DNA from: Diplonema japonicum
Lineage: Eukaryota; Euglenozoa; Diplonemea; Diplonemida; Diplonemidae
DNA length: 64,000 nucleotides
Direction: 5' to 3'
Assembly: GCA_964019335.1 (NCBI GenBank)
Contig: OZ025649.1
Span: 930,001-994,000 of the forward strand
Shown: positions 61,984-64,000 of the stretch, one piece after another
Layout: the number at the start of each line of letters is the position of its first letter
Numbering within the stretch: position 1 is the stretch's first letter
Notes under the pieces: generated by a model
The model's database searches: none
The model's input: only the letters and a program-made list of their open reading frames with translations
Told to the model about the DNA's origin: nothing
Program-made: the position numbers and the translations under genes

Positions 61984-63639
61984 ATGTTTTCTGTATGTGT
62001 AGCGGCAGATGTTGAGAATGTGAAGCACAATTTCGAGCTTCGCTTCGACGCTTGTCCTACTTTGGAAGCCTTGAGAGACCGCACAGAGAGGGTGTACAAC
62101 AGCGAGTTTAAAGGAATTGGATTCAGTGTGAACAGATGGCACATCTTCAAAGATGACTGCAATGAGTGGGTGACACTACAAGACGAAAGCCAGCTTTCCG
62201 ATCAATGCCAGCTCTATGCATTTCAGCTGAACTGGAAGTCTGAGTCGCAGGCTCACATACCTCCTCCGCTTCAGTTCAGCGAATCTGCCCACTTAGAAGA
62301 CAGGGCAACTGCAATCTTCATGGACTTTGATACCACTGCTAAGGGGTACCTCACATTCGACGACGTCGTGAGTGGTTTGGAGAAGCTTGAGGTACCTTTC
62401 CCCGTGCAGCAGATCGAGAGCATGTTCACAAAAGCCGATCTTAACCAGGATAGTCTCCTGTGTCTTACGGTATGTGACCCTGGTTAATGATCGCAGCAGG
62501 AATGGAGTACGTGGATGAATTCTTATAAAACTCTTTGTGACGGTGTCTACTACAGGAGTCAGGAGTATGAGCACACAACGAAGATATCACTTCAGCTATT
62601 GGGAGGACGTGAGGCTGCAGCAAGAGCTTGCTTTGATGGCAGTGGAGTTGGAAGAGATGAGAAAGGCAGAGCACAGGGCAGTGGTGTACTTTCTAAAGGT
62701 GCAGCAGTCTGTACAGTGCCAGGAAGAGCAATGTGAGTTACGCGCAAAGGTGTGCTTGATACTAAGTTTCATTCATAAGCAGGCAGTTTCTGATTCCGTT
62801 CACCGCAGCGAGCTCTTGCAGCAAGAGCTAGAAGAAACAAGGAGGGGTATCAGAGACTTAGAGGGCCGTGTACGGGGGTCTTCACAAGATTTGGGGGGCA
62901 AGATAACATCTCACCAAGAGGACGCCACAAATTGCGTACAGGAGGTAGAAATCTGTTGTAAGCAGCTTGAGAAGGCTAGTTCCGGGGTGGAACGGGCAGT
63001 GCAGTTCTTGCACGATAAAGAGGTGAAACATAGTAATGCAAAAGACGAGTTGATGGACATCGAAAAAGAACTGGGGCATATGAAGGACAAGGTGGGTGCT
63101 CTGGAGGTTGAAGAAGCTGGGAGGTCTTCCGTCACGTCAGTCGGAGACATGGCGGTGTTCGAGGCACAGCTTCAGTTTGCAGACGGTGTTGTTCTTAAGT
63201 TGCAGAGTGCTTTGGCAACGGAGCAGGAGGTGTACAGGGTATGCTCTTTTCTTTAACTTTACTTCTTCGCCAGGCATGCTCGCATGATCGGCAGAGGTGC
63301 CACTACAGTGTGAGGTCCGAGTCCGACCTGCTGCTCCTTCACGAGCAGAACGAGGAAAAGGCCAAGGAGGTGGAAATTGGCCTGTCAGCTGAGGTGAGGA
63401 ATGCTGAGAAGCGGCTATCTCGCTGTGAGGCAGCGCAGAAAGACGCCCTGGCTGAGACGTGTGATGTAGTGCAGAACAACTTGCTTGTCAATCGAGAGAT
63501 CAGTCTAAAGTCGCAGAAGGCACAGTTGGCAGTACAGGTATTACGGGTTTGCGGATTTTTCATGCAATGACATTAGGAAGCGGCTTTGTTGGCAGGGCAG
63601 TCAGTTTTCTCAGATGGCTCTTTTCGGTCAGTACGATAG
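61984..63639 (+). CDS. EF-hand and coiled-coil protein
   Basis: Exons 61984-62469, 62500-62506, 62556-62749, 62783-63238, 63274-63537 and 63577-63639 encode 489 aa. Order: a ubiquitin-like or PB1-like N-terminal domain (NFELRFDACPTLEALRD, GFSVNRWHIFKDDCNEWVTL), then an EF-hand pair. In the first hand the loop is DFDTTAKGYLTFDD. In the second, DLNQDSLLCLTEW continues across the intron, which fixes that splice. A long coiled coil follows to the end. Exon 2 is only 7 bases in this model and intron 2 starts GTACG, so this junction is the weakest. Intron 62750-62782 is a multiple of three. Likely cytoskeletal or axonemal, calcium-responsive. Confidence 0.65.
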
Positions 63640-63743
63640 GTGCTGGCACATCGCGCATCGGGCATGGCTCGTAGATTAGATTGTACTAACTTACTCAGTT
63701 TATTTTGATTCCTCTGCTATATATATACGATATCACAGGGATA

Positions 63744-64000
63744 ATGAATAGGTACAACTCTTCTGTGAGCGGTACACAGATTGTTCAGGCTTACGCGGCA
63801 AAGAGAGCAGCGCAGCTTGAGCATGCGAGGTTGCTGAAGGTTGAGAGAGACAAGAAGAAGGGGAATGACGATGCGCTGTCGGAGCAGCCTGTCAATGCCT
63901 ACACAACCCAGAGTACAGAGAGGTCTCTGTCACGGGATCCCACCACGTCTAACCCAATCACTAGAACAGTCAAGCCCTCCCCCCAAACTCCCAAACCTTC
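63744..64000 (+). CDS. Unknown protein, 3'-truncated
   Basis: An ATG at 63744, 5 bases after a TATCACAG acceptor, opens a frame that stays open to the window end (85 complete codons). It begins MNRYNSSVSGTQIVQAYAAK, continues as a basic helix (RAAQLEHARLLKVERDKKK) and becomes Ser/Thr/Pro-rich. No domain yet visible. The acceptor, the start and the absence of stops support a real gene. Confidence 0.55.
   Translation, partial: MNRYNSSVSGTQIVQAYAAKRAAQLEHARLLKVERDKKKGNDDALSEQPVNAYTTQSTERSLSRDPTTSNPITRTVKPSPQTPKP

Noticed and set aside
1-64000. tRNA, rRNA, CRISPR, transposons, prokaryotic promoters or ribosome sites
   Set aside because: None seen by eye. The sequence is eukaryotic nuclear, so bacterial signals were not called, and no A/B-box pairs or terminal repeats stood out.

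Overview
The window is nuclear DNA of a single-celled eukaryote. It carries 37 probable protein genes (the first and last are cut by the window edges) plus one uncertain small gene, and every one of them reads on the + strand. Coding density is very high: many stop-to-start gaps are only 50-100 bases. Most genes that have introns carry ones of about 30-43 nt, usually beginning GTATG and ending in CAG, ACAG or TAG. Nearly every start codon lies a few bases after a pyrimidine-rich stretch ending in AG, as expected for spliced-leader acceptors. Same-strand packing, short gaps and upstream acceptors suggest polycistronic transcription with trans-splicing. With short introns, an ascorbate-peroxidase-like protein and phosphonopyruvate decarboxylase, my best guess is an alveolate of the Perkinsus/dinoflagellate side. 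That placement is an inference and other protists are not excluded.

Layout. 1-9.4 kb: tail of an unknown Ser-rich protein, a TrmB-like organellar methyltransferase, an unknown gene, a rhodanese, an unknown helical protein, a HIT hydrolase, phosphonopyruvate decarboxylase and an acidic unknown. 9.7-19.8 kb: a 908-aa unknown, a WDR82-like WD protein, a KKE-rich protein and a complete 12-exon TRAPPC8. 19.9-24.2 kb: an AmpG/MFSD3-like transporter, a secreted class 3 lipase and a PPR protein. 24.2-37.1 kb: one giant secreted LamG/NHL/PAN/EGF protein of about 4245 aa. 37.2-46.4 kb: a degenerate class I peroxidase, a possible micro-gene, a cyclophilin, an organellar-type poly(A)/poly(U) polymerase, a BBS10-like chaperonin, RPAP3, a PDZ-like protein and a histidine phosphatase. 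46.4-64 kb: a Ser-rich coiled-coil protein, a WD protein, a STIMATE-family ER protein, an unknown, an MFS transporter, a zinc-finger/KH protein, a small secreted protein, homoserine dehydrogenase, a kelch protein, a degenerate SUV3 helicase, a TPR protein, an EF-hand/coiled-coil protein and a 3'-truncated gene.

Connections. At least six products have basic, Arg-rich N termini typical of mitochondrial import. Four of those six fit organellar RNA handling: TrmB-like, PPR, poly(A)/poly(U) polymerase and SUV3-like. TRAPPC8, STIMATE, RPAP3 and the BBS10-like protein are standard eukaryotic cell-biology components. The most unusual items are the SUV3 protein that has lost its ATPase motifs, the peroxidase fold without its haem-ligand His, the giant extracellular protein, and the genome style itself. 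No rRNA, tRNA, CRISPR array, transposon or convincing minus-strand gene was seen. Exon boundaries were derived by hand from frame continuity and splice consensus.
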